Source: Rhodamnia argentea
Taxonomy: Eukaryota > Streptophyta > Magnoliopsida > Myrtales > Myrtaceae
Length of the DNA stretch: 64,000 nt
Assembly: GCF_020921035.1 (NCBI RefSeq)
Contig: NC_063153.1
Location: forward strand, 16,058,001 to 16,122,000
Direction: 5' to 3'
Shown piece by piece: positions 37,560 to 49,587 of this stretch (the first letter of the stretch is position 1; every line of letters starts with the position of its first letter). Below the pieces are notes generated by a model. It did no database searches. It was not told the origin of the DNA and saw only the letters and a list, made by a program, of their open reading frames with translations. The position numbers were made by a program, and so were the translations under genes.

Positions 37560-40500
37560 ATGGACGGAAAACTGGAGGTGTCTCTCGATAAGCTGCCCGT
37601 GAAGCGCTTGGAATTCATTGAAGAGAGCGGCGTCGAACGATTCCCCACGTACGCTTCCTCTTTCCCTGCTCCGAGCCTTAGCTGAATACGCAAAGATTTG
37701 AAATTTCGTGGTGGGTTGAAGTGATGCTGAGTTGAAGTTCGTTCACATCTCAATTTCAATCTGTCAATCGAACGTGGTTTTTTAATATAATGTGTTTAAG
37801 CTGATAAGGAGGGAAGTATCCATAATGCTGGTTCTAAATGGCGCAAAATTGCGATTTTCAAACTCTTTGGGTGTTGTTTTCTCTCATTAACCCGAATCAG
37901 TGGAAACCACCCAATGCTGGAGTTTTGGTTTGAGTAGATTTTGCAAGTACGTGTGGGATTTACTGTGATTTAGCTCCATTAGTCACAGGTGGTTAAGAAA
38001 ATGAATCTTCATCTAGATAGAATTTAGTGGGTCATTGGTGACATATTTAAAGATAAATAACGTGAAAAATGACTTAGCTTTGTGCAAGCGCATGGATTGC
38101 AATTTGTCTCAAGAGTTAGTTATTCTTCATGCTTCTTTGGTCACTCAGTGATGTCAGTTATGATGAAAAGAAGCTCTCCCTGATTCGGCGGATTGATTTT
38201 GCGTGGGCCTTGGAGAAGGATGACAATAAAAAGCAGAAGAAGAGTACGAAGGAGAGCTCAACTCCGTGGCAATGGCAGAGCATGGTTGAGAATTTGCAGT
38301 TGGCTCAACAAGAGCTTTCTGTCATCATTGATCTAATCAACACCGTGAGTTGCTTAATTCGACATCATCGGTTGAACTCCACTAGTTTTATGTTGTTTCT
38401 GTAATGTTGTCTCTGTACTTAAGATGGTGATCATGGAGTTCGAGGCGAATACACAAGCTCATTTGTGCTTGGACTGTTTTCTTACACTGGCATTTTATAA
38501 TGAAGACAACTTTGCTGTTGGGACTCATTAGAGAAGGCATTTCTGCTGTATTTCCTCTTATCATGTTATGCAGGTCGAAGCGAATGATGCTGTCACAGTT
38601 GCTAGCATCACCAGGCCAAAGCCATTGCCAACTGAAGTTTTGTCTGACCTAGCTGTATCTGCAGCAACCAAGCTACAGTGCTACCGGGTACCTTTCCTAC
38701 CTGAAGAGTATTTGCTAGAAATGTTGACTGTGTCCTTAGCTCTATTGATTTTCGTAGATATTCCAACTGTCCATCGAGTAGAAAATGCCAGAAACTTTAT
38801 ATTATCATTTTTTAATGGATGTTCAATGAATTACTAGTATTTAATTCACTGTTTTTTTTAAAATGACATTTTTTAACTGTTTGCTAAGATTAAGTTGAAG
38901 TTTAATAGCGGGAATGCAAGTTTATAGCCTATGACCTCTTCCTAAATTGTTGATATGCATATAATTGACCAAAACAATGTTCGAAGTTCAAACTTTAGGC
39001 ATTAATTTGATAAATTCTTAGGATCTTACGATCCTCGATCCAATCCTTGAAGATCTCCGAACTCTTCTACCTAGGATCCCTGGTCCTAACAACCTTGATA
39101 ATACTGTTAATCTATTTCTCAAATGCAGCATCTTGGTAAATATTTCAAGCAGTCTGCCAAAGCTTTGGAGCAACAGGTTGCTAAAGAGGCTAGATTCTAC
39201 GGGGCACTCATCAGGTGTGCCTCTCAGGCTCTCAGTAGCTATATTTTTTCTTCTTGTTTTGGAAGGAAGTATTGTAGCTAATATTTATATTTACACCATA
39301 CTTAAGTTGCAGGGAAACAATCTGCTATAGCCAAAATATAACATTTCAAAAATTGCACAAGCGCAAAACCTTCAGTCTACAATGTGTCTTTCCTAAGAAT
39401 GATTGGAACTCTTTGTTCCATGTCCAACAATAATGATATATTTACCAACACATATATAAGGTGTGTCAGTCACTTTATATTTTTATATTTATTTCTTATA
39501 TGTGTATTTCTTTTTAAAAAAGTTAATCAATAGTTCCATAACTAGTAAGGGTAAATAATGGGAGTCATCTGTTTTTAAATTTCTTTTGAATGTCATATTT
39601 CATGTTTAATAGAGTTGGTTGACAGTTTGGTAATTAATTAACAGCAGTATGGTTTATTGGTTTGTACGTAACTGAAGGGAAGAAAAAATGTCACTTGAAA
39701 TTGACACATTCTCTTGTCTTTCTATCTTCTGAAACTTGTTATATAATCTTGCATCCAATAGATTTTGCTCCAATTGCTTTGAATTTCTTATGACCGTTCA
39801 TCAACTGATAGATTGCAGCAAAACTGGAAAGTTAAAAGGCAGCGCGTGGCGGCTTCTGCTCCTGGTGGTGAAAGCTTCACCATCGATTTGTTTGACAATT
39901 CAATTACTGATCCAACGACTGTTATTCGCCCATCCTCTCTCTCTCCTTTACGTGTTGATCATGACTCAGCCGGTATGTTGGCCATAAATGTACCTCCAAA
40001 ATCCTGTCACACTCTGTGTTTTGATTTTATTGGTGCCCAATCGAGTAAAAGCTCAAGGGGTTCCAGTGAAGCCCAAACTGAGCATCTTGAAAGGGAAGAT
40101 GGTGATGAACCCATGGGTGATGATGAAAGTGTCAAGAAAACACACTCCACCCTTCGTAATTTTCACCGGGCAATATTTGACGAACAGGTAGATTCAACTG
40201 CTTTTACCCAAAAGAGAAGAGCACAAGATTGTAGGTCGTCTTTTACAGATGTTGCCTCTCGTTTTAACAGGTGTTTGATTTAGTCAATCGTGAAGCATAT
40301 AATCCATCTTTGGGAGTCAACGTGACAGGAATAGAAGAAAATTATTTACAGCTCAGCTTAGGTCAAGGAACATCGATATGCATATCACTTGTGCCAACCA
40401 CAGAAGATCAATCTGTTGAAACTGGAGGGACGCAGAAGATAGAAACAGCACCTTTATCCTTGGATTCTCTTGAGGGAATTAGGTCAGCTGAAAAAGTTGG

Positions 40501-42317
40501 CTGCCTTGTAAAAAAGAAGACTCCTAATCATGCCAGTTATGAGATTTATCTTCAACAGATTTTCCATGATCATGTCTTTGTGAGATCAAAAGATAAACCA
40601 ATTTCTGCTGTTCCTAGAGTGTCTGGTCAATCAGCGAAGGATGGTTCTGGTCTTCTTGGTCATTTCTGCATGTCTCTGGCCCACAGGATTTTCTCTAACA
40701 GGGTTCTGATGGAGCTGGAGCATGTGGTTCGTTTTCAGTATCTTCTGGGTAATTTGCTGCTTTAATCCACTGCAAAACATTTACTCGAACTTCATTTGAT
40801 TATTTGCGCAGGTTTCTCGGGTCCCATATCTTAACTTGATGTCTCAACCTTCTTGGCATTCTCGGACATCTTCATGGACACTTTATATGAAGGTTCCTGA
40901 GTCAATTCTTCACGCAGGCTGCCGAAAGGATATTAATCAGCCAAAACACATTAAAACTCAGTTTAGGACCAAAATAGTGGTGACTGATGATTGCATAAAA
41001 GTAGAAGGAGAAGGTGCTCCCAATGTTGTTGGCCTGTTCAAAGGGACTGCTGAGGACATTTCTTCTATAAACAGATACGATTGTGACTTAGCAGATCTTC
41101 CAGTGATTATTTTGCAGCAGGTGAGTGATTACATCTGTTGATCATGTCAAGATTTGGTACCATATATACAATAATTTAGGGAGAATAAAATTTGATTGAT
41201 GATGCCGTTATCTTTTGTGGTTGTTTGCTTTATTTGACACTTTAGTGCATGAACGACATCATTTTTGTTTCCAGTTCAAGTAGTAAGCCTTGTGAACTGG
41301 ATAACAATCTCGTAATCTCAAGTTATATTCAGAGGTTTTCCTTTATTTTATAGCATATTACTGAAGTCCTGAGATCATTTCATGAAAAATTGTCAATGGG
41401 AAGCATAAGGACTCATTTGGTTTCAGGTTGTATTTGGAGTTTTAGTGGGCTCAAAATTTTTTTTTTTTTTAGGGGGAGAGAAAATTGTGTATACATATTG
41501 TATTCCATCGGGCATTCTGAATACCACTGTTAGAATCCTCAATGTTTGCATTTGAAATGAAGACCCTAAACACACCAAATTAATATTTTCAGTTTGTAGC
41601 TTTAATTCTGAAAATAATATCACTTGTCAAACACATTTGCAAGTTGGTTTTCATTCATGAATGAAATGACAATATGAAATTTGGAAAATTTTCAGGAAAA
41701 AAGCAGGTTTTTTTTTTTTTAAATATAACAACTGTTAGTCCTTTATCAGCTTTGGCATAATTATTTATCTATCTCTGGCACATCAGTGTCGAATACATAG
41801 ATTTTCCTGTCAACATCAGTGTAGGGCATTCATGGACGTATTATCATATATTTCTGTCATGTTTCAAATAGTTAGGAGTTAAAGCTTCTGGTCTTTTCCT
41901 ATTCATCTGCATTATTCTTCACTTGATTTTGGTCATATGATTAATATAAATCAGTTTTGTACTGAGCTTGCCTTAAAACTTCTGTGACAGGTTGCGAGCC
42001 AAGTTATTCGATGGCTTCATGAGGAGGCTCTTATGGTTGGAATAAAGGCAACAAGAGACTTTTTGTGCCTATCTTTTGAGCTGGAACAGGGGGAGATGCT
42101 CAGTCTTTTGGCTCAAGTGGACCCGGAAGATACCTATGGATGCATATCGTGGTGGCTTGTCATGGATGATGGTTTCTCAGATGAGCGGAAACTTCAGATG
42201 GAGTACTCCGATAATGCCAATGAATATAGGAAGTTCTTGGGTCATTTATCACTAGACGCGTTGTATTCAACCCTCATGGACTTGGTTACCTTGTGCAATG
42301 GCGGTGCAAACCATTGA
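37560..42317 (+). CDS. MED17: Mediator complex subunit 17
   Basis: Eight exons: 37560..37648, 38149..38344, 38574..38687, 39129..39214, 39812..40187, 40271..40726, 40812..41120 and 41991..42317. All phases agree and give 650 aa, against about 653 in Arabidopsis. It starts MDGKLEVSLDKLPVKRLEFI and has conserved blocks YDEKKLSLIRRIDFAWALEK, STPWQWQSMVENLQLAQQEL, FYGALIRLQQNWKVKRQR, VDHDSAGMLAINVP, FDLVNREAYNPSLGVNVTGI, WHSRTSSWTLYMKVPESIL and, near the end, EDTYGCISWWLVMDD. MED17 is the scaffold of the Mediator head module in the nucleus, linking RNA polymerase II to activators. In Arabidopsis it is needed for microRNA and ncRNA transcription. The gene is intact. Intron 7 (41121-41990) is the longest. 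Confidence 0.95.
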
Positions 42318-44461
42318 CTGTGCATGTCCACCAGCTAACTTAACTGAAGCTCCTCGTTACATGTTTTTTTTTAAGTCCTCACAAGTAGCAGAGGGGCTGT
42401 GTTATACGCTCTAACTAACTTATAGCATATGCTAATGCTCGGAGGCAGTTCATGCATAATGTATAAAGCAGCTGGTGGCTCTTTCGCAGCTTGTGCGGAA
42501 GTATCAGGGGGCTCGTCCAAATGTTTGTCCTGCTCGATATAGGTGGAAGTCTGACAAAAAAAAAAAATGTACGTGGAAGATTTGGGATCAGGAATTAGAT
42601 TCCTGACGAAGTAGAAAAGTTCCCTGCCAGACCATCCTTCTGTGACAACTTGCATAAGACAAGGATGGAAAATCCAAGAATTCCTACGAAGATGATGATT
42701 CTCTGGCTCAGTAACGAGATAAGAGGTTCTTTGCTGATTTACATGTGAACTCATTATGGGAAATAGGGAGTAGTTCTTGCTTTTGGCCTTTGGGACAACT
42801 CTATTGTACAAGTTATCGTGTATCCAGCACTGGTTTTTGGCTGTAGGTGTGGATGAATGAATTGAGGAAGTTGACGCATGTTACCTGGTTGTGCCATCAC
42901 CATCAGACATTGTAGCGTGCGAATTGACAGATTATGACCTTTGTTTTCTTCATTTGGTTTTGAGAGATGGGACAGAATGTCTTCAACTTGGAGAAGAGAA
43001 CTTCAATCATTGTGATATGGTTGCTTGCAAAAATGGGTATTTGACTCTGGAGTCGTGCGTGACAAGGTAAAGCCTTCTTGCCTTCGTCCCATTTTAATAG
43101 ATTATCCAGTTGCCTTTGCAAAAGTCACCTTTCCTTTGCCGCTCTCAAAAGGCAGTACAGTTCAAAGGAAGCCAGAGTTCTGAACATTGAAGTACAAGCC
43201 AATGCTGACTTGCTACGGCCTAAGAGGTAAGGCTGAAGCGGGTGAGTCGACCTTTGGTTTTGCTCTTGAGTATTGAACCGAGTCGAGCTTTTAGATTGAA
43301 ATTGCTTTACTCAGGTAACTCGCGAGCCTAATCGTGCGATCGAATTCCTATCAGCGTTTCGCCATTTTGATGTTAACAAGTAATAATACACCTTTGTATT
43401 GTGTTCGCTTCAAAAACTACATGGTACTGGTGAAAATCAGGCTCAGATATCGCAATTGAATGAAGTCTACTTGAGTTGAGCTCGAGCCATAATAAGCGAA
43501 GCCGGAGTCGAGGATCGGCTCTCGACATTCGATAGTGACGTGTTGCCAATTCCAAGTCGGTCATCGCCGCGCTCCCAACTGACAATCTCTAGCCCCCCAA
43601 CCCCCAACGTAAACCGATTTTCAGCAAACAAAAAAATCGTCGATGGGTACGAAATCGAGAATAGTCGTCGCTTCAACGCTCTAACGCATGTTCCAATTTG
43701 ACTGGACTTTAGTAGCTCCCGATGGCACGCGACTTGCAGAAAAGTGGTGTTGGGGAGGGGGACCGTGCCTAAGTTTAGTGAATGAGAATCAAATTTATTT
43801 GAACAGGCTTTTGCCTAACTTGTTGGGGTCAAAGCTTGGAGCGTCAAAGCATGGAGCAAGCGTGCTTTGCCAAGGCGGCGATCCACTATTGAATGTGCAC
43901 GTTAAGCAGCCGCCACAACGCCCTCCACCAAACGTTAATTCTTTTTATCAAAACAAGTCGGGGTTTTGAATATTGTTTAAAACATTCCCGTCCCCATGTC
44001 GGCTTTCTTTCGTGGTGGACAATAATGGCCGTATCAATTCGACCAAAAGACAAAAATTTCGTCTTAGTATTTTTTAACAAAAAAAAAAAATCATGTTGAT
44101 ATTAATACAGCCATGATGATATTTGAGATATCTATCGATGTTGTGGTTGATGTAAACCGGACTTGTCCATCGTGGTGTTATTGTCGAATGGAAGATATTT
44201 CGTGATTGCAATTAAATTCTATTATCACTTCCATTTTTGTGAATATTGCTAGATATTTTTTTAATGCATTTGCGATATTTGTTCCCACAATATATGGGTT
44301 AATCCCTATGTACCATATTTGTGTTTTTGTGCCTCTTTTACGCATTTTGCACTTTCTTAAACAGATATACTATTTGACAAAAAAAAAAAAAAGATATACT
44401 ATTAGTAAAGTGAAAAGTGTCAACATTTCTTGTCATTTATTTTTCGTAACCATAAAAAATC
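42318..44461. other. MED17 3' UTR and intergenic spacer
   Basis: The first few hundred bases are probably the MED17 3' UTR. A 146-codon minus-strand frame (42371-42811) lies over that UTR and shows no family. 43200-44460 is AT-rich with no recognised gene. Confidence 0.45.
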
Positions 44462-45057
44462 TAGAGAAATTTCAAATAAAAACTTGAATTGCTATTACTT
44501 TCTTCAAATAAGGATTTGAAGTGGCCATATTAATCTTAAATAAGGGCCTAAAGTGGCTATAATAGTTTTGAACAAGTGTATGATGCCGGCCGGCTAAATA
44601 TTATGGTTTGTCAAGGGTGTTTTCATTCAAAAATAATTTAATTCTAAGTTATTCTTTATTTTTTCCTTTTATTTCTTTTGTTTTTTCTCATTTCTTTTTT
44701 TTTATTTGTTGCATTCAGCGAGGGTCGCTAGTTGCTGAAGAGGGCGGCCCTCGCCAAATTGGGCGAGGGGACCCTTGTCAAATCAGGCGATGGCAGCCCT
44801 TACCTAGCTACAATGCGCGTAAAGAAAAGAAAAGAAACAAAAAATAAGAAAAAAATAAGAAAAAAGTAAAAAAAAAAGTAACATATGAAAATACTTTCTT
44901 TTTTTGGGTCAAAGATGAAAATATCCTTGACCAGCTTGAATGTTATACATTTTTTCGGACTGACATAGCCACTTTAAGATCTTATTTAAAATAATTTTCA
45001 TTTAAGTCTATTATTTAAAAAAATGAGCGCTTTTCAAGCCTTTTTTAGAATTTTTCC
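44462..45057. mobile_element. Non-autonomous TIR element, family F2
   Basis: The left half has TTCAAATAAGGATTTGAAGTGG and AAATAAGGGCCTAAAGTGGC; the core has GGCGAGGG words (44715-44800). The right half mirrors: ATAGCCACTTTAAGATCTTATTT and AAAAAAATGAGCGCTTTTCAAG. Same family as 11865-12280, with arms over 100 bp and no gene. Confidence 0.65.
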
Positions 45058-45279
45058 AAAAAAAAAAAATCTATTATCCCATAATCGGATCCATCTCCAA
45101 CAGAAAATATAAAATATTTGTTCACCAGCGATAATCTTTCATATGATCACCAACAGATAACGTTAAATAAAACGACAGATTGACACGACGACGTCATAAA
45201 TAAAAAAAATATTTAATCTTTTTTTTTGGTTGGATAAGAAAAAAATATTTAGTTTAAGTAGCGGAGTTTTCTGCTTCTA

Positions 45280-45865
45280 ATTTCAAACTCGGAAGCAGAG
45301 CAACAAGAAACGAATGACGTCGTCACACTCGAAGAAACTCTTCGTCATCAACGTCACCACTCTATTCGGATCCTTTGCCTCTCCCTCAAGAACTCTCTCT
45401 CTCTCTCTCTCTCTCTCGCTCGTCGTTCGATCACTCGAACGGGAAGGCACGGCCCAAGTCAAATTTCCACCCGAGGGAGCATCGACCGCTGAATTCTGTG
45501 TAAAAATCGAGGATTTTGGAGCGGGGTTCGATTGATTCATCGATTGATCTTCTTCCTTTTTGGTTCTTGTTCTTGGGTCACTGCCTTTACTGGGCGCCTT
45601 TGGTGTAATCGTGCCCGGGATTTCATTTCCTCTCGCTCCTGGAACGTGGGATGCGTTCGCGGGCGATCGAAATCGATGGGCTTGTTTAAAGAATTCAGTC
45701 TTTTGGAGGCGTGCGCGGAGTTTTGAAGCTCGTTTGTGATCGTGAGGCGACATGTGAAGGAGGATTTCGTGTATGTTTCTGGAGGATTTTTAGTGGGTGC
45801 TCTGTGGTTGTTGATTTTGTGGGAGAGATTGGTTCTTTTTCTTTTTTGTTTTGGCTGTCCATGAA
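45280..45865 (+). promoter_or_regulatory. 5' leader region of the TMEM128-like gene
   Basis: A pure CT run of about 28 bp (45388-45416) and GC-richer sequence follow an AT-rich spacer. The presumed long leader contains several upstream ATGs, including one in a weak context only 5 bp before the real start (45861), whose 13-codon frame overlaps the coding start and ends at 45902. This could lower translation. Confidence 0.45.
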
Positions 45866-47851
45866 ATGTCTGGTGGGACACCAGTTGGTGGTGGATTCGT
45901 GAGGCAGAGGCATAGCCAAGGCTACTCCTCCGGGGGTGATGACCTCGAGGACGATGCCTGCTCGAGGATGGCAACGCCCGTATCGCCTCCGGTTCCGCGA
46001 AGCCGGAGGTGGGTCGAGGTTGTTGCAAACGTCCTTTGGATCGCTTTGGCGTTGTTATTTGTGCACTTTGGGGATTGGCATTCCAATCTCATTTATCTCT
46101 TGTGGCATGACGGCAGAATCAGAAGGTATATATGCTGTTTTTTGTTTTTTGTTTTTAAGAGTTCATTGTGTTCGAGGCCATGGGTTGTGGTATTGGCATG
46201 TATAGCTAGAGTGTGGTGGATGTTGCTGTTCGATAGTTGGCGAAAAGTGATCATGAATTGTTCAATGCCGAAGGATCCAGATGTGTTTCTTTCGGTAGCT
46301 GAGAAAGTGAGCGTGAATAATGGCCAATTCATTCAATTTTCCGTTATTGGAAGAATTAGTTGCAATGTTCAGTGGTCCGCAAAATTTGCAGGAAATGTTC
46401 CAGCAGTTGCTTCTATGTTGCCTTGGAATGTTTTTGCATGCTACACTCTGTTTCATAATGTAGCCATCTTTCTCCTCATTTCTTGTTTCAGGAAGCCTTA
46501 GGCTCTTGAATGCTAAATTGCCTGGGCTCATGGTAATCGAAGTCTTCTTGTCACAAACAAGAGGGCCAATTAGTTTTAAAGTGAAATTTGGACAGGTAGA
46601 GAAGTGTGAACATGTTCACCTCGAAGTTTATGACACTTTTGTGTGTATGACTCTTTTACATTATCAGAATGAGTTAAAGATGATAGGAAGTTGAGTTGAT
46701 TTTGGAATTGCTTTTCATCTCACTTGATTTGTAATATCATGTGGATATGATTTCCCGGAAAATGAAGAGAGATTTCATTCTGCTAGCTTCATATTGTATA
46801 ATTTCATCTGTCCATGTCTCTATGCCTATAATATCAAACTGAACTTCAGCATGTGGTATTTTCATTCTTTAGAAGGTTCGCCTTTCACATCTTGAAATGA
46901 TGTTTGTGTCTGTCTGAAAGAGTCCATTGCTGCATGTAAGGAAGTTTCTTTGAGCAGTAAGCACTTGCCAACTTCAAAATAATCCCTGTTGGCGTATAAA
47001 TCTGAGCTACCACCTTTGAGAAGATTGAGTTTTCCATTTTGCGTGTGAAGACTAAGTGTGCAACATCCATAAACAAGCATCAAGCCTGCTTGGTGTCTCT
47101 AACAAATCTTGCTATCTTCTGACTGGACTACTCCCAAGAGCCGTTCTCTGTGACTATGTAACTTAAGTGTGGCCTTAGACACCCTTGCATGGATTTATCT
47201 GATTAGTTTTAACTAACATAGTCATTCAGTGACCATTTTCTCTAGAATGCATTACTATTTCAACTGCCTGCCTGTATATGCCCAGAGGCTGCACACTTGC
47301 CTTTTGTTACTATTAACAGCATTTTATCTATCCTGCAGAGTGCCTTTGTACCTCGGGATGTTCGCTGTTGGTTTGAATTTACTCATTTTCATTTATACAA
47401 GCGTGATGGCGTGGAGAATCAAGAGATTTGATGAAAAGTGGGAGCTAGCTGGCATAGCAGCATTGCCTTATGTCACTCTACTTGGGCTTGTCGCATTTTG
47501 CATGTAAGAGTGATAATCACTCTTCTTTCTCCTTCAATTTTGGTTATGGTCTTGGAATATTTTAATGTATGTGGGCTTGTTGGGATATATATACTGCTTT
47601 GATCTCCTCCCTTTTCGCTTGCAGGCTGACTTTTGCTTTATGGCCTATTTGGAGTATTTTGACCCTTCCTCTTCTGGTACAGTAATTTCGTGGACTGTGT
47701 TTGCTGGCGATAGATGTTAATTGTGTGAGAAAATGTCTCATCCTTGATTATTTTGCTGCAGTTTACCCTTTTTATGGCTTGCATGGTTGTATTGCCGAAT
47801 CTCATGATTGGGATGTTCAGACGACAAAATGGCGCATTCCGAACAGATTAG
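45866..47851 (+). CDS. TMEM128-like four-helix membrane protein
   Basis: Exons 45866..46125, 47339..47503, 47625..47676 and 47762..47851 join to 188 aa. The soluble N-terminus (MSGGTPVGGGFVRQRHSQGY, then GGDDLEDDACSR, Pro-rich stretch) precedes four hydrophobic helices at about 51-68, 88-110, 124-144 and 150-174. A conserved loop reads YLLWHDGRIRRVPLYLGMF and another RFDEKWELAGIAALP. The tail is NGAFRTD. This matches the plant relatives of animal TMEM128, thought to sit in the ER or endomembranes; no biochemical role is established. The start is favoured over the in-frame extension because the family begins MSGGTPVGGG. Intron 1 (1.2 kb) holds no nested gene that I can see. Confidence 0.87.
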
Positions 47852-49039
47852 ACAACTTGATTGGATGAAGATACTAACTTAAATTTGTATTGGGAGGGCA
47901 TTTTGCTATTGCTTGAACCGTTTCTCCTTGTTTGATGCATTCGAATGCCACATTTTGTCCAAGAGGTCCAGGAGATGAAAGCTGGTTCTCACTTCAATCA
48001 TATCGAGCCATTCCTCAGCTAGTCCTGATACACCGCCTTTGGCACCCCATCACTTTCTTGTATTTACCCATCCGAAGACATCGTTATAGGAAATTCTTTT
48101 GGTGCAGTTGTGACACCAGCGGGGATCATTTCGGCACATATTCTTGCTTGCAGTTCTTTGATTGATCTGTTACTGCATTTTGCCATCTGATATGGCCTTC
48201 CTGGGCCAGGATGTGTGAAGACATTTCTCTGCTGACAATTTAGTAATCTCTCTGTTTTCCCTGGCATGAGAGCAGCAGCAGCAGCAGCCAGGTTAATGAC
48301 TTGCTGAAGTTATTAGTATTCGGATGAAACAGTGAATCAACAGCAGTAGCAGTTGAATCAGATATCTACAGAACTCATGTCATTTTGAGAATCACGAGAT
48401 TACGAATTTGATTCTTTCATTTTCTCTCATTTTTGGTAGCTGCTGATCTGAAGGGGAGGAAATCGAAAAACTGGGCAAAACACCAGATGATGTTTTCAGA
48501 AGTAGTAATTGCAGTTCATCTTCCGGATGCTTGAGATGGGTCGACCAACATGCAGGAATGTCTCGACTCTAGCCTCAGTTGCAATAGAAGTGATACCATC
48601 ACCTGCTAAACCGTGCCCGGTTAATGTTATGGAAGCTTGAGTTTCTTGCAAGTTTTTTTCCGGTAGATTTTGCTGTCTTTTCCACGAAATGAATTGCAAT
48701 TTTCTCAAGACTATACTTCTGAGAAAATAAGTTAATTTTTCGGAACCTTTAGATTGAGGTGGCAATTTGCGAGAATGGAGGGGATGGACGAGTGTGAGAG
48801 TACTAGCATTTAGTGTCAATATATCAAAAACTCAAAACTAGCATTTGAACAATATAAATATATATATATTAGTTATTTTTCTCGTCTCACAAAAAATCAC
48901 AAATTAATGCCTCATGACATGTTTTTACCAAACTAACAAAATATCTCAAATTCGTACCTTGCCCAAATTTACTCTCCGTTAAATTGCAAAGGTATCAACA
49001 CATGTAGATGTCTTCCGTTGCATTTGTCATTCTCTTTTT
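47852..49039. other. Intergenic with an AGC microsatellite
   Basis: Probable 3' UTR of the TMEM128-like gene, then an AGC trinucleotide run (about 48272-48289) and an AT run (48857-48869). From 48880 to 48970 the text AATTAATGCCTCATGACATG.. resembles the 57.8-kb repeat. No gene is supported. Confidence 0.45.
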
Positions 49040-49143
49040 TTTTTTTTTCCTGATATTACCTTGAGTATTTACAGAATTAAAATGTTTAGGACTAAATTGG
49101 TAAAAGTACAATATACTTACGACTTTTTGGATAATTTTCCCCT
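49040..49143. mobile_element. F1-family right-end fragment
   Basis: AATGTTTAGGACTAAATTGG, then AAGTACAATATACTTACGAC and TTTTTGGATAATTTTCCCC is a clean right terminus of the F1 family. The left part is absent or replaced. Confidence 0.6.
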
Positions 49144-49587
49144 TTCATATTTATTTCGATGTAAGGGGAAATGACGACGAATTGATCTTCCTTTCATGAG
49201 GTGCCTTGATTTTTGCTCTGAAATAATAATTTGTGGGAGTTAAAGGGCAAGAAATCCAGACTCCTGGGGGAAAGGGAAAAAAAAAAAAGAAGTATCAAGA
49301 TACAAGTATAAAATTCCTTTCGAATTGATGTTGGGCTGTCCATATTGCTATTGAGTCCGCATGAAATTGCAAACATAATCTTCTGGGCCGTGTCGGGCCG
49401 ATGGGCCGCAACGACCCGGTTGACCGCGGATCTCTGGACGTAAAACCGAATTACCCTATATCTTCTCGGTCACGGTACAGTTCGGGAAAGCTACCCGCTA
49501 CTCAGCTGGCTCGTGCGGTTCGTTCAGGCATAAACACAAACATGTTGAGATCACTCCGCACAGCCCTCTCTGTAAAACCAACCGACC

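Noticed and set aside
42371-42811. 146-codon minus-strand frame after MED17
   Set aside because: Lies over the MED17 3' UTR and shows no family resemblance.
46126-47338. Possible nested gene in intron 1 of the TMEM128-like gene
   Set aside because: Short frames only, none with a recognisable domain; the exons either side join cleanly in phase.
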